A stretch of 40,343 bases of DNA from contig NAOQ01000590.1 in the NCBI GenBank assembly GCA_002751075.1, forward strand, positions 1-40,343, written 5' to 3'. Source of the DNA: Ichthyophonus hoferi. Lineage: Eukaryota > Opisthokonta > Ichthyosporea > Ichthyophonida > Ichthyophonidae. Numbering within the stretch: the stretch's first letter is position 1; each line of letters begins with the position of its first letter. Positions 1 through 14,734 of the stretch are shown here, piece after piece. A program made the translations under genes and the position numbers. Under the pieces are notes generated by a model. The model saw only the letters and a list, made by a program, of their open reading frames with translations, was not told where the DNA came from and ran no database searches.

Positions 1-1430
1 AAACTCATAGGCTAACATAAAGGTGTCTCGCGTAAATCATACTGTGACTTCAACAGTTTCCAGACATGGTGTGGGAAGTTTGGAGTTAATAAAATCCAGC
101 AGTTAATAGCAATAAATGAGTAATAAAATAATAGAATATTACTATAATAGAATAATAAGATATTATAATAATAAAGTAACAAGATAATAGGACAATATTA
201 TAATAGAATAGTAGAATAATAGAGTAATAGGACAATAGGACAATAAGATAATAGAATAATAGGGTATTAAAATATTAATATAATAGTATAATATAATAGT
301 ATAGTACAAAATTGTGATAGTATAATAGCGTAATAATATGACAGTATAATAATATCTTTACTCTGCATGTATATTAGTCAATAAGAATATTTTTGAATGG
401 ATAATACCATTTAGATTATTGAGTACAGCTCTATGGCTGTTAACCAAAAATTAACATCCGCTGTAAAACGAAGTATTACAGAAAACAAAAAAAGAATAAA
501 AAAGACCCCCGCTCAAAGATACGCAGCATCAATAACTAAATATGAAGTGCTCGTAAACACACACAAAAGTACTTTGCATTTAATTATATATATAATAGCC
601 ACATCGTTATTGTAACGTCAAATCCACCAATGACTCTCGTATATCGTATATGATAATCGATGATCAGTTTTCAGATCTCTCGCTTGTTCAGAACTCTGAA
701 AACTGCTTACCAACATTAAGTAGTGGCGATAGTTACTATTTACATTGTAATATCACCTATTACTGATCGATCTCATTGTGGAATTCCCATATTCGCACTC
801 AAGTACATCAAAGCATCTATTATGAATTAGAACAGAGATATAATTATTACGGCCAGTTACCTAGAGAGTAGGTATATGTACCTTCTATAGAACCTCTATC
901 GCAACAACCGAACTTTAAAGACAGATCCGAATCAAGTGATTATTACTAACACTGGTCCAGCAATATAAACTACTACCAGTTATACAATTGGAGATCCCGA
1001 CAGTTGTGGACAAGTCGCTAGAATAGTCAGTTTCTAACACATTATAATTATCTAATAGTTTTGTTCAATAAAACATGAAGAGTAATAGGCTTGAAGACTG
1101 CTATTACAGGCTGCATGGTTGGTTAAGATTTCTGTAAACTTTAATGATAACTATCTTGTTATCTATCCTATATCTCTAACCAATAACCTAACACCATTGA
1201 TCATGCCATAATGAGCCAGTATGACTTAATCCACCAATCTATTTATAACGTATTTATAAACGCAAAAGGCTATTGGTTAAAAGATGAAAAGGTGAAAAGG
1301 CGCGTATTTACACCAATCAATCACAATCATTTTCTATATACTTGCTTATGTGTGTATATTATATATTATAGACATTAGTTGCAGTAGTATAATAATAGTT
1401 TGTATATTTATGTAAATTAACTAAGCAATT
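1..1430. other. Non-coding 5' flank of XPO5
   Basis: AT-rich sequence upstream of the first XPO5 codon. It holds an AT minisatellite (about 118-345) and otherwise unique sequence with no convincing coding region. A 60-codon ORF at 433-615 shows no recognisable motif. Since XPO5 starts at 1431, its promoter and 5' UTR should lie in the last few hundred bases, where a CCAAT-like string (accaatcaatcacaatc, near 1311) occurs. No transcription start can be fixed from sequence alone. Confidence 0.6.
118..345. repeat. AT-rich degenerate minisatellite (AATAATAG-type)
   Basis: About 230 bases built almost entirely from short units such as aataatag, aatagaat and gacaata, repeated imperfectly. Simple-sequence expansion; no coding content. 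Confidence 0.85.
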
Positions 1431-1443
1431 ATGGAACAAGAAG
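1431..1443 (+). CDS. XPO5: XPO5 exon 1 (start codon)
   Basis: Encodes M-E-Q-E and the first base of the next codon, then a GTATGT donor. Chosen as start because it joins in phase to exon 2 and puts the initiator Met where human XPO5 has MAMDQ. No longer upstream ORF is in frame. Confidence 0.8.
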
Positions 1444-4400
1444 GTATGTTTTCCAGGTGTGGAGGAATTTATAACTCACAATAGAATAATATTTTTAGTT
1501 ATTTATATAGTAATAGTAATATCTTAAGTTGAAAGGTTTACAAGATAAATATGCAAGTGTATTACATATAGGGAGACGGGAGGTGAGGCAACAGAAGCAA
1601 AAACGAAACAGAAGTGAATACCGAAAGTTCATGTTTATTTGTAGATCTAGGCTTGTACGTTTATAATTCATTGAAAAGGCAAGAAAATGTAGGGAAAGCA
1701 GAGTGATACAGGCATACGAATACATTCATACATATGTACAAACATACATACTACTTACTTACTTAATACACATAACCACTTGCACATATATAAAGATTAA
1801 TAGAGAGAGGAATAAATGTGAAGAATAACATAATATAGCATTTGAAAATAATGGTAGAAGGGGTAATAACAAGGGTGAAGAGTATTAGGAGATGTAAATT
1901 TGTGTGTAATCACAAACAAAAGTGTGCAGTTAGATGAACATGTGATAAAAGCATGAACCTTTAGTCTTATATGTAGCTACGGAAAAGGTCATATATAATA
2001 GAATTTTATAGAGTATAATTGACACTCATTTTTTCTATGAAAATTTCAGTGTTAAAGTTGTTGGTAGCGGCTGTAGAGGCTATCCACAGCCCCTATTCTA
2101 CTCAAGAGGCCCGATTAGAAGCCCAAGAAGTAAGTTAGGTTGAAAGAGAAACATATTTATGGCTGTGTGTTGTGTGTGTGTCGGGGGGTAATTGTATTTG
2201 TAGACAACAAAGCATACACTTGTCAATTATAGGAGTATGCATGAAACAATGAAGATACCTGTGCCAGTAAGAGTATAGCTAGACTTGTCACCACACTAAC
2301 TCAATTACCCTTAGCAACATACGGGGTTATCACACATTACTTCATCTGCTACATAGACATACTTCACATTGAAAATTTATTTGGTTATATAGAGTCATAC
2401 CCTATATATCTGCCCTATCCTTTCCTGTTTATGTTTAGGTTAAATGTGATAGAACATGGTAATGACTGTTGTGGCAGAGAATGTATATGTATAGAGGTTT
2501 AGCGTGTATACATAGGCTTTGAAGGTTGGCATAGTCTAATGATAAAAGAGAGAGGTTAGAAAAATATTCATAATGCTTAAACAGTTTTATATTTATATTT
2601 ATTTTTTATTATTACATTTTCTACTATTTTCTTAGTAGTTATAAAGATGTGCTTTTGGTGTTATCCAATAATCTATTGTGATACACATTAGCACCACAGT
2701 GGGTACGTATAGTGCCCTAATTGGCCTGTTGAATAATATACATACACTTAAAAGGGTTTTGGAAGCTATCATTGTTTTTTAAAAATTGTTATTTAATTTT
2801 TCATTTGTAATTTTTTAGTTTTTTCTAGCAGTCATAGATAAGTGGTTTTATTGCTATTTATTGTGATATACACTAACATTACAGCGGGTACATATAGTAC
2901 CTTAATAGGTTTGTGGAGCAAGCAAATAATGCAGCTGAGTATGGTGTATTCTTAGCTCGTAGTGATACAGGATGTAGTGATATGGTACGGCATTTTGGCT
3001 TACATATACTAGATGAAAATATTCGTTATCGTTGGAATAATTTCTCGGAGGAACAACAGTTGGGTCTTAGGGCTGCGGTGATGAAACTGGTAGAAGAGGT
3101 ATAGTTGATTGGTTAGTATGTTGTTGTGTTGCTATGGTGGCTGTAAAAGGATATTGCTTTATTTATATTGCGTGATCGTGTTATGTTGTGAAGTTGACTT
3201 TATGACATATGGATATATGCTATCATATATACATACTGTTTTACTGTGGTACTCTCATATATGCATACCTATATACTAACAGACACACACACATACATAC
3301 ATACAAGCTATCATATACCTACACTTATATTCAAGATAATTTTAAAGCCTACTTATACCCAAATATTTGCATCTATATAAGTAGAGCACAAAAAATAACA
3401 ATGATAAGAAAGAAACAGAGCTACAATAGAAAGAGAAAGCCTCATCTAGCTCTATATTGTCCCTATACCCCCTTTAATATATTACTGTGACTGTATACTA
3501 ATTGAAGTAGTATATACTATATAATCAACCAATTTTATATCTTAGTTCACCCAGGTCACCCATGATTAACGTCAACCGATTGGCTGTATTTACTTTAGTG
3601 CAATATTCTGTTGGTTAACTCGACCTTTTTTTTGACCTTTGTCCTATTACTTACGCCATGTACACCTATAAATAGGGAACAAAAGATATATTATCCGAGA
3701 CACCATTTCTGAAAGAAAAACTAGTAAAGGCTGTGGTTGAGGTCATTAAACGTCATTGGCCCCAGTTATGGGGGGATCTGATGCCTGAACTTACACGTCT
3801 TTGCTCTAGGGGGGTATGTATTTCATTTATGGTATCTTACAGATTAGTGGATGTAGTGATATTTTTTATTTTTTATAAATTTTATTAGAACTTTAAGCAT
3901 ATTTTGTTTTGTTGATGTTGTCTATATTTCGTTACTACAAACTATAGTAGATTTGTTTAATATTATAAATTCAGCTACGAGGGGATCTGATGCATAGACG
4001 TACACCCCACTGCTCTGGAGGGTGTGTATTTAATCTATCTATAGGGTCTTGTAAATAACTGTAGGTGGTGAGATATTTTGCAATTTTATTAAAAAAATAT
4101 TTGCAAGGAAATTTTTCTCTTAGTTTTTCCTATGTCGTTACCTTTTATAAGGGAAAGGTTTTCTATTCTAAATTTACTAGAAAATTTAGTTTCTTATAGT
4201 TGGCATTTCTATTGGTTTAACCATATATATACTATATGGATTATTATTGCCTGATTGATTTTTTTATGCTTGACCATTCATTATATACTATCAAATATAT
4301 GATATATTTATATTGATCTGGTGTCAATACAGTATAGTAGACATACTATTTACTATAGGTATATAAAATGGTGATATACTCCTATATTGGAGGTTTATAT

Positions 4401-7400
4401 TGTGTTTTATTGATGTGGATGGATGTATGTATCAATGTATGTGTGCTTGGAATATATAGTTAATAATGTTATCTACCAACCAGTCTACACCTAGTACACT
4501 GTAATTGATTAAATAAAGTCTTCTCCAATTAGAAAGTTGTTATTTGTTAATGTACCCACATATCTCCGACCGTTCTCTTATATATATGATCAATATATAA
4601 CATATATCTGTAGTATATATAATATACATAATATATACCATATAATAAGGAAGCTCTAGTTAATAACCTCTAATACTCCCTCTACTACCCCTACAGTGTG
4701 CCCAGAAGGAGTTAGTATTATTTATTATGAGAACACTGGCTGAGGATTTGTTAATGTTTGAACAAGATACCATTAGTACGGTAAGTATAGCGGAAGGGGT
4801 ACAAGAATATAGTTGGCTGTTTGGTATATGTTTATATGTATATTCTGCAATATATATATATATATACAATGTCAATTTGGATTTTCTATTTCAGTTAGCC
4901 AATTCTTTATTGCCCCTTCTCTACTCTTTTCCTGACTGGTTTCTATTAAGTAAAAATATTTAAGAATAAGTAGGCCTTTTATTATTGGATGTTTCCCATT
5001 TATATATTTCTATATTTATTCCTTTGCCATACCCAATATATCTCTTTCTTTTATACTCTTTTGTATTTTTACCTTTCCATCCTTTAACTCTATATATATT
5101 TAATATCATACCCACAAATCGACATACTGCCTTAATTCACTTAGAGCCTAGTATTCATCTTCCCATTTTAACTCATTTCACCACCCCTCCCTTCCCTTTA
5201 TATTTATTTTTAAGTGTTGTCCACCCTGCTCAACCCTGATAGTGCTCACTGCATATATTTTCAATATTGTTTAGCTTTATTGATATAGTGTGATTTCCTA
5301 CTTCTTGTTTATGGAATGAAATAGCAGTACAACAAAGAGAACGAAGGAATGTGCTCTTTATCGGGTTTATTGACGATATTTGTATTAAACCCATGATATG
5401 CACTATTACTATTTTCTCTGACATAAAGACCTGCTCATCTATATCTAAATACACTTGCACATTATGAAAAAGACATACTTACATATTAACATACTAACGT
5501 GCATACATATATACGTACATACATTCATGCATACAAATAGAAACGTCGATCTGAGTTAATGCAGGGGGTGATTAATCTTACCCCAGACCTTCTTGGTTTC
5601 TGTCACGAGAGCATACGCAGCAGTATGGCTGCCTATCAACAAGGCACTGTATGTAGCCTGCCTGTCTATACTTACACCTATACCTACACTTATACCTATA
5701 CCTATACATAATACCTATACCTATACATAATACCTGCCTCTCCCTCTTTCTCCATTCCCTTCGTCTCTGTTCGGTCCATATTTCACCATATTTTCCGCTC
5801 TGTATTTATATTTTTTTAGTCTATCTTTCCCCCATTATCTTCGCTCATACAACTCTTCCTAGCTATTTTATCTTTTCTATACATGCTATACATTAGTTTA
5901 CCTATTTTTTTACAGTAACATCGGGTTCTTGCATGAGTTTGTATGCTAATATATATATATATATTACTGGATATACACTAGTTTAAAGCTTTATTATCCA
6001 TAATTTACTAATCGTTTTAGCCAATTAATTGTATATAGTAATTGGGAAGCAGAGCTTATTTAATTGCGTATATCCTTTTTAATTGTTGTGCGGTGTAAAT
6101 TAACATCTATTATATCGATTCTGAATGCGTTGTCCTAACATATTCTATTTACTCACTGTATAATTGGTATTCCACGACGTGTGTATCCAATAGTATAGTG
6201 CCCTCTTAATTAATTCAAATGATATAATTGGCAGGGTGATGCAGCTACACAGAAGATTCACGAGAAATTGATTAGTGCTGGGATTAATGTATTTCTAGCC
6301 AACTTCAATTCTGTAGAGTACAGGTATATATATATATATATTAATAGCTTGTGTAGTATGATGAGTATGAAGTATCTGTTATAAATATATGGTGAATATT
6401 AATCATACCTTAATGACATTAACTGTATATAGCGTTTATGGAGATGGAGAAAGATATATAGGCTGTTATCGACCTCTACTGCATCATAATGAGAAAGATA
6501 ATGTGTTGACATACAGTAACTGTAGCACTTATTTTTTCTACTTTAACATACATATATACATATATACACATATGCAAACACTCATATACATGTACATACA
6601 TACACACACACATATATATAAAGATCTATACCGCGAGTTATACTGAATAAAGATTGATTAAATTGTGAGCTCCTTTTACACAGAGATAGGACAAATTGAG
6701 TTATTATTATTTCACTATTCTCTAACATAACCTGAATAGGTAATGCTAGATATATGTGAAGACCCTTTTCACCATATCCCTTTTTACATTCCCCTCTATG
6801 CACCCTTTAATACTAAAACTTTTATTTACGTTGTTTCCTTTTTTCTTTATATTATTTTTTCCAATATATATTACTCCTACATTATTGTTTTTAATTAACC
6901 AATTAACCCCTTATATCTAGATATGTGCATTATCTATTCATCTGTTTGGAGCCAATGGGTGGATTTGGTTGGGTGATGCATTTAACTGTTAATAGTACTA
7001 TTGCACTTAAATTAACTGTGTTTACATTTGCATTGCGAATTATCATCTTTTAATTGACTATATATCAGGCACGTCCGAGATGCTCAGCTCATACCTCTAC
7101 TAATAGAACTCCTGCAATGGCCCCAACAAAGAGTGGTAGGTCCATTATAGGCCTTATAGTAAATTATCCCATGACTACTGCTTCTGTTTTCTTCTAAGTA
7201 TATAGCTAACACTAATATATAGGCATGTATATCCACCGTTCTTTTTCCTCTTTCCTATTCACTTTCTTTATATATGTATTCTCCATGTCTTTGACTTATC
7301 TATAGCTTCCATCATTATTTTTAGTTGTGCTTAAAGATTGGTTTATAAAATAATACGACACGTTAGGTATCGGATAATATACGGTAAGCAAACAAAGCGT

Positions 7401-10400
7401 GTCATCTCGAAACAATCATAGAATAACTGAATGTTTCTAACTAGTATTGCAGAGTGTGCCTGGCCGTGAAAAGATATGCTCATATCATTAAAATTAAACT
7501 TAAAATTTATGATCTGATTGGTGCTTGGGGTTAACTATGGTTTAATATTGCTACACCTTCACCATTTGACTTCTATCCAATAAGGTCTTTATATATTTAT
7601 TTCTCACAAGCCTATATTGTGACTTGGGCACATGCTTCATTGGTGGAAAGATGGTTTTTATATAATGTGTCCGGTGGAGAGATTGAAAGAATGAAGAATA
7701 TAGAATGGAAATAGTAACCCATAATACGATATACTGAAATAATAACACGCAATAACATAAAATAGCATACAGTATCGCATATTAATATATATAAACATAT
7801 GCCAAAATAATAGCATACAATAACATAATCATATTCAATAACCTACAGTAACATACAGTAATATTATATATATATTAACATATAATAACATGCAATAATA
7901 TTTGACAATACATAACAACGTACAATAGCACACATTAACACCCTCCCTTTACTTACTCCATACTTGTTCTTCATAGCACGCAGTAGAATGCCTCCTCCTT
8001 CTATTAGCTACCAAGAGACCTGAGGCTGATATGGAAGAGCTACTTGGCATGTTTCAACTGGTCCCCGTGTTGAGTCAGCTGCTCCAATCAGAGATCCAAA
8101 AGAAATCGGCAGATGAAGAATCATTGCAATTTGTGAAAAGGTTGACCCAGGTATGTGTAATAGTTGAGTTATAGGGTATATATATATATGTAGAAAGTAT
8201 AGAAACCGGTAAAGGCTTACAATGTATATGGTTTAGTATCCATTGTAAAGCTTTATATATGCGGTTTGCTATTGACTCTCTCCTATTTACACTGATGTGA
8301 TAATGAGAACCAAATATATATTCATATAATATGCCATGCTAAGATATGATATAATCTTATAATATGGAATAGAGTAGTTATACTAGGTTATGTTGTACTA
8401 ATATAATATGAGTTATAATATAATATATTAGGATATCATATATTTCTATATATACGAGATTGGATCTAACAACATATATGCTTACAGATGATGGTACTTA
8501 TGTTTACAACTATTCTACACCCTAGGCTGTCAAAGACACCTAATCACCCTGTGCCACCTAACTTTCAAGAGTAAGTGACTCACTTTGTATATTACTTGTC
8601 GTAGTACCCTGACCCATTGTGTTACATGTTAATGCTCAGTTTGGGGATTCAAGCTGAATAAGGAAGTGGAGATATAGGCAGTACTGGTTGCACATATATT
8701 TTGTAGGATACATTGGGGTCACATTAATTTGATATTTTTGATGGTTTAATTCTAAATTAACTAATTAACTAACTCATTAAATAATTAGTTGAGTGTATTA
8801 TAATGCTCATCCTCTGACCCGTAAGTGGATTACTGATTTGCTAGTAAATTGTTATTACGTTAGGAATATTTATGTATTTCTTTATTTCTTACCCAACGGA
8901 AATTACCTAGAGTACAATTTTTGCTAATTTCGTATGCCTTCTATTTGTGTTTTTGAGTTAATATACAATTACAAGTACAGTGCATCCAGTACATTGCATA
9001 CATTACATTGATTCACTTGCAGTTATTAACTTTCATATTTTCCTATCCTATCTCTGTCTCCCTCTCTTTAACCACATATTCTCTCTACTCACTCCTTCGT
9101 ATTTTTTTACCTTTTTATTCGCTTCTAAGTGGACGTATTTTCCCATACTTATTTTTTATCTAACCAATATCTCTTTTCTTTGACTCATCCAGATATATAA
9201 AGGTTCTATTAATGACTGTTCATCATCCATCAATGCTTGTGACGTCGTTTTCATTTGCCCTATGGCAACTACTTTACGAAAAGCCCATTCCAGTTTTGGT
9301 ATATATATATTGCAGTATTATAGGACTGTTGTTGTATGAAATAGAAACCGTTCTAATCGAATACAGCATGCACTTGTTTGTATATTTCCACAACATATAT
9401 AGGTGTCCAATCGTACATGTGTAATGACGTAATTGTGAACATATATCCTATCATATGTGTACAAATATACCATTAATATTTGTTTAACCATAGCCATACA
9501 TACAAAAACAGATAATCCTTTCTATAACAAATTATTATGCTTTTATATATTCACATTTTTATATCTTTTTCTCTATCTCTATATCCGTCTCTTCTTACCT
9601 TGCAGTATATACAGTATAATTGGCTTCCAATCATTGGTACATTAAAATTTTAATTATATGATTACTGAATTTACTTCATTTAATCTATAGGAGAGTTTTG
9701 CCTCTGAGCTGGCCATTCCCCTACTAACTGCTATGGCTGGCCGTCTAGAAAAAGTAGGTTCTGCACCTCTTAATGTAGTCTAGGGATATGATTGGTTTGA
9801 TATCATTTGGTATATATTAGCGTATGTTGTTACACATGGTTATATATTAATATACATTGGATAGCTATTGACGTAGTATTTTCTATTACAATATACGGCT
9901 ATCTATAGATATATATTGGCATATATTATTTTACGTTATCTTACTGTATGTTAATATCTGTTGATATGTACTACTTTATATTACTGTGCAGCAACATATA
10001 TATTAGTATATATTTATGTATTTACTTGTTACTTCATGTGACTATATACACACAGATACACACGTACACGTACATAAAAATTGCCAACTGTTCAAATGCT
10101 CACCCTATCGCAATTAACCTATAGCAAGATGATTGGGATCCTAAGACTGGGGCATATAACGCGTATAACGAGGCCGACTATGATAGTGAAGAGAAATTCA
10201 AGGACTTTACTAGTAATTTGAGGGGTTTTTTCTTTAAGACTACTAGTTTTATTGCCCTTATGTTTGTAAGTGATGGTTCGTTTGTTTTTTATTGTTTATC
10301 NNNNNNNNNNNNNNNNNNNNNNNNNNNNNNNNNNNNNNNNNNNNNNNNNNNNNNNNNNNNNNNNNNNNNNNNNNNNNNNNNNNNNNNNNNNNNNNNNNNN

Positions 10401-11092
10401 NNNNNNNNNNNNNNNNNNNNNNNNNNNNNNNNNNNNNNNNNNNNNNNNNNNNNNNNNNNNNNNNNNNNNNNNNNNNNNNNNNNNNNNNNNNNNNNNNNNN
10501 NNNNNNNNNNNNNNNNNNNNNNNNNNNNNNNNNNNNNNNNNNNNNNNNNNNNNNNNNNNNNNNNNNNNNNNNNNNNNNNNNNNNNNNNNNNNNNNNNNNN
10601 NNNNNNNNNNNNNNNNNNNNNNNNNNNNNNNNNNNNNNNNNNNNNNNNNNNNNNNNNNNNNNNNNNNNNNNNNNNNNNNNNNNNNNNNNNNNNNNNNNNN
10701 NNNNNNNNNNNNNNNNNNNNNNNNNNNNNNNNNNNNNNNNNNNNNNNNNNNNNNNNNNNNNNNNNNNNNNNNNNNNNNNNNNNNNNNNNNNNNNNNNNNN
10801 NNNTATAACGCGTATACGAGGACCGACTATAGATAGTAGAAGAGTAAATTACTAAGGTACTTTACTTAGTTAATTTGTAGGGTTTTTCTTTAAGTACTAC
10901 TAGTTTATTGCCCTTATGTTTGTAAGTGATGGTTCGTTTGTTTTTTATTGTTTATCGTTTTCTACTAGATGATCTATTGTATGTGGTATTGGCTGCATTA
11001 TGTTATGTTATATTGAATATGATATTGTATTTGATGTATTATATTGTATATGATGTATTATATATATTATACTTTATAGTATATCATAATGA

Positions 11093-11128
<36 letters not shown>

Positions 11129-14100
11129 CATTACCTTCATTATCACATATATCTATATCAATTAGTTATTCTTTGTAGCTTATTATATAAACTGAATACA
11201 ATCTTAACCTTGTGCTGCCAATCCTACAGCCTCATCCATCCTTTGTGCTAATCTCTGGGTGGATGTACGATGCCCTGAGAGAAGTGTCATCTGGAGGTAT
11301 ATAGAATTTGATTAAGAATAATGATTGGTGCATTAAATATAGTGAATAGGAGAGGATAGAGCATTGGGTGCAGTTTTAGTCACGCGATACCCAGAGATTA
11401 TGTCAATGCCACTTTATATATGTATTGATGTGTGTACTTGTATGATTTCGGTTTAAGGCTATAATGGATAGATTCACGTCTCTATATTCATTTGTTGAAT
11501 GCTAAATATTAATTGATTGGTTATCTAACAATACCCTTTAGGCATTAGTCTTAGAATCCACATGCCTGTGCAAAATTATGATTGGGAATACTGTGTATAT
11601 CTATACATATAAGCAATTAAACATCCAATGAAAATCAATCCATTTCTTGGATAGACCAATAATGCTTGCTGTATATATACACATATATACTCTAATCCCA
11701 TTATTATCGTATGTACATTATTAATCTGTAATGTACTAGTACTAGTAGTTAATACTCCAAGTCTGAGCTGTTAAAAAGCTTAGTTGGGAGCTACAAAATC
11801 GACCCAAATAATACCTGTGAGATGGTCATTGTTAATAATAATAGTAATTCTGCGCGAGTGCCTGCTAGATAAACAGTTTGTTCCCGGTACCCTAATCTAT
11901 TTTGCACTTATAAAGCAAGGTCTTGTTCAACGAATAAATAACTAACACAATACCCCGTAGCTGTACCTAATAAGGATGACAGAGTGATCAGAAAGTGGGA
12001 GGTAGCGAATTCTATGGCCGATAAGGTGGTGGCCAGTATTGTTAAAGGGAGGAGGGGAAAGAGTCAATATGATCTTCCAAATGTAGGTTATGATTGGGTG
12101 TTTAGGAGTGATAAAACAATATATCCAGTTATGTCGTACTAGATTTTATATATTGGGTATGATTGGGTGTATAGGGGAGATAAAACAGTATATCCAGTTA
12201 TGTCTTACTATATTTTATATATTGGGCATGATTGGATGTATAGGGGAGATAAAATGTTTTATCCAGTTATATCTTACTATATTTGATATATTGAGGATAA
12301 TATGATCTGATCTGTAATACTATACTTTACTGTTTATTATAGCTTTTATATTATGGGATATAATATAAATAGTTATGTGTATTTGTGTATGTTTGTCTGT
12401 GCGTATGTATATATGCATGTATCATAGATGTAGACGCCAATGTTGCTGCCGTTGAATATATAACTACTTAAACATAATATAATTGTTGACTATCTATACA
12501 ATCTTTAACCTAAAAATTTAATAATTACCTCTTTTTCCCTTTCTATTGACATATTCAACCATATACTATAAGCATATAAGTAATTGAAAGTAATATTTTC
12601 GTGGCACATGGTTTATTCCCATGTAGCCCGTATATAGTATATGGGACCAATAGTAACACTGAACCTATCTCTGTTAATAATTCCTTCTCTTTCTCCTTTT
12701 CTTATATCTTCTATGTATATTACTACTTTGACAATAAAGACCATAGTGCCCACTCCACTCATTCACCAAGTATAGATAGTATACTATCATATCATATAGC
12801 ATAAATATATATACTCTGTCGTTCTTGTTGTCTATTTTTTTCTCCCTCATCATAGGCATACATATACACATATCCTCATATCATATACTATCATACTATC
12901 ATACATTTACCTGCCCACATGATACATATATATAATTAGGTAGACCAGATAGACCGAAACTATGTACGTGTAATGGATCTATTGGCTGCATATCAGCCTA
13001 CTAATGTGGCTACGATGCTCTGCTGTCTGGGTAGTCTTAATGCACTGGCTGGCATCAATACCTTCAACACCACCTACCTAGGCCACTGCGTTCTTAGAGT
13101 AAGCACTTATATTAGAGAATTATTATCTAAAGGGTTGATTAATTAAATGATTGGTTAATTAAACGGTTATTAATTAAGGTCCCTGCTAATTAATATGTTT
13201 GTTTATTAAAGGATTTATTAGCTATAATGCATCTTTGTTAGTATGTGTTTCTATTTTCTTTTTCTCATGCGCTTTGCCAATTGTGAATAAGTTTTTGCAC
13301 CTTTGTATATGTGGCTGTGTCCGAATTTTGTTGTTTCCCTTGCTTTCTTAAGCTGCCGATATATATACTTCTGTGGCAATACGTGCATATCTACTTCCTC
13401 CACACCTCTCTACTCGACCTTAATCTCGAGATGGGCCTTCAAACAAAATTGCTTGCCAGCCTTTTCTATGACTCGTTATTTCTTTTTATCTTTCTGTCTA
13501 ATTCTTCCTATTCAACTTACTTTTCTCTCCCCCTTTTTTTCTTCCTTAGGGTCTACAAGGGATAGTGTTTATTCAGGCTGGAGAAGGTATTGGTGCTCAT
13601 GGCAAGTTAAATGCTTGTGATGACACATATGAGGTTCGCCGGGCCTCATTACGGTTCTTGACCCGACTCGCCATGATTGTCAATAGAAGCTTACTGGTGG
13701 GTATTAATAGAAATATGTGTATATTAATGAAATGATTATAAATGATGATATGCGTATATATATAGTAGGTGTATATATTTATATATGTACCTATATACAT
13801 ACTTTTACACTATACATCTCAATGAAAACTTATTCTTATTTTGTTTAGGTAGAGCCCCACTCTCACACACTTGTAAATAATAAAACATTTCTTTCACAAT
13901 ATTTGTTCACTGTAGTAGTAATACGTGATATGTTATTATATCAGCTGCAACAGAATAAAGTTTTTTGCTTGTCTATGCGGTAACCATCTTGAGGGAAAGA
14001 AGAATATGTCAATAATCTATGTTTGACACAACGCTTATATATACGTATATTTGATGATAAAAATAGTGAATAAAGTAAGTGATAATTAAACAAAATTGAT

Positions 14101-14670
14101 TAATATATTTGTGTATGTATGTGTATACTATGTGTATATATTATTATTTTTCTATTCTTATTCTTATTACTATATTCCATTCTGTAGAACTATTTAGGTA
14201 TGGTCCGACAATACGCCGATAAGTGGTGGAATGAGAAGACTATCATGTGGTCTGAACGTTCTCAGCTGTATGAAATGATATTTATGATAAGGTTGGCAGC
14301 GTGTGCCTGTGGTTTCGTTTTCTGCTTCTCTCTTGCCTCTCTTTTTTGAAGCGTTATTTGTTCTTAGCAGTATATAGGTCTTTTTGTCTTGTATGGTTGC
14401 TAAATAGTTACAATAAGGTGTATTGAGAATATCTCTTCATAAATCTACATCATGTATGTGTTAATATGCTGGCTTGGTGGACAAACCTATGGGACAATAC
14501 CTTGCACACAAAGCGATATTACATTGTGAATAGAGTATGGAGTATATATTGGTGGCTAGATTATAATATATCAGGATAGACAGTGTATGAGTGTGAGGGC
14601 TAGGGTTAAGGTAAAGGGAGACTGTAAGGATGGGTGTAGGTGATATTACTGGGATTACTACTACTACTAC

Positions 14671-14734
<64 letters not shown>

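Noticed and set aside
433-615. 60-codon lysine-rich ORF in the 5' flank
   Set aside because: Lysine codons are favoured by AT bias; no motif, and ends in low-complexity sequence.
3209-3490. 93-codon ORF in XPO5 intron 3
   Set aside because: Made of tyrosine/isoleucine/histidine codons from cata/taca simple repeats.
4727-4963. Readthrough ORF from exon 5 into intron 5
   Set aside because: The part after 4780 is intron with AT microsatellite; the GTAAGT donor and the exon 6 join explain it.
5316-5394. Possible XPO5 exon with peptide QQRERRNVLFIGFID, recalling human PPQRRRDIQQTL
   Set aside because: No acceptor or donor gives phase 0 at both ends with exons 5 and 6, and the direct exon 5-6 join keeps the frame. 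May be chance, though human has about seven more residues here.
10218-10855. Long ORFs across the N-run
   Set aside because: They exist only because N codons are read as open; the true sequence is exon 13, its donor and intron.
12088-12298. CRISPR-like array
   Set aside because: Units are contiguous and lack spacers; it is a tandem repeat in a eukaryotic intron.
12090-12305. ORF of three 23-residue repeats
   Set aside because: It is the translation of the 69-bp intronic minisatellite; the open frame follows from the unit being divisible by three.
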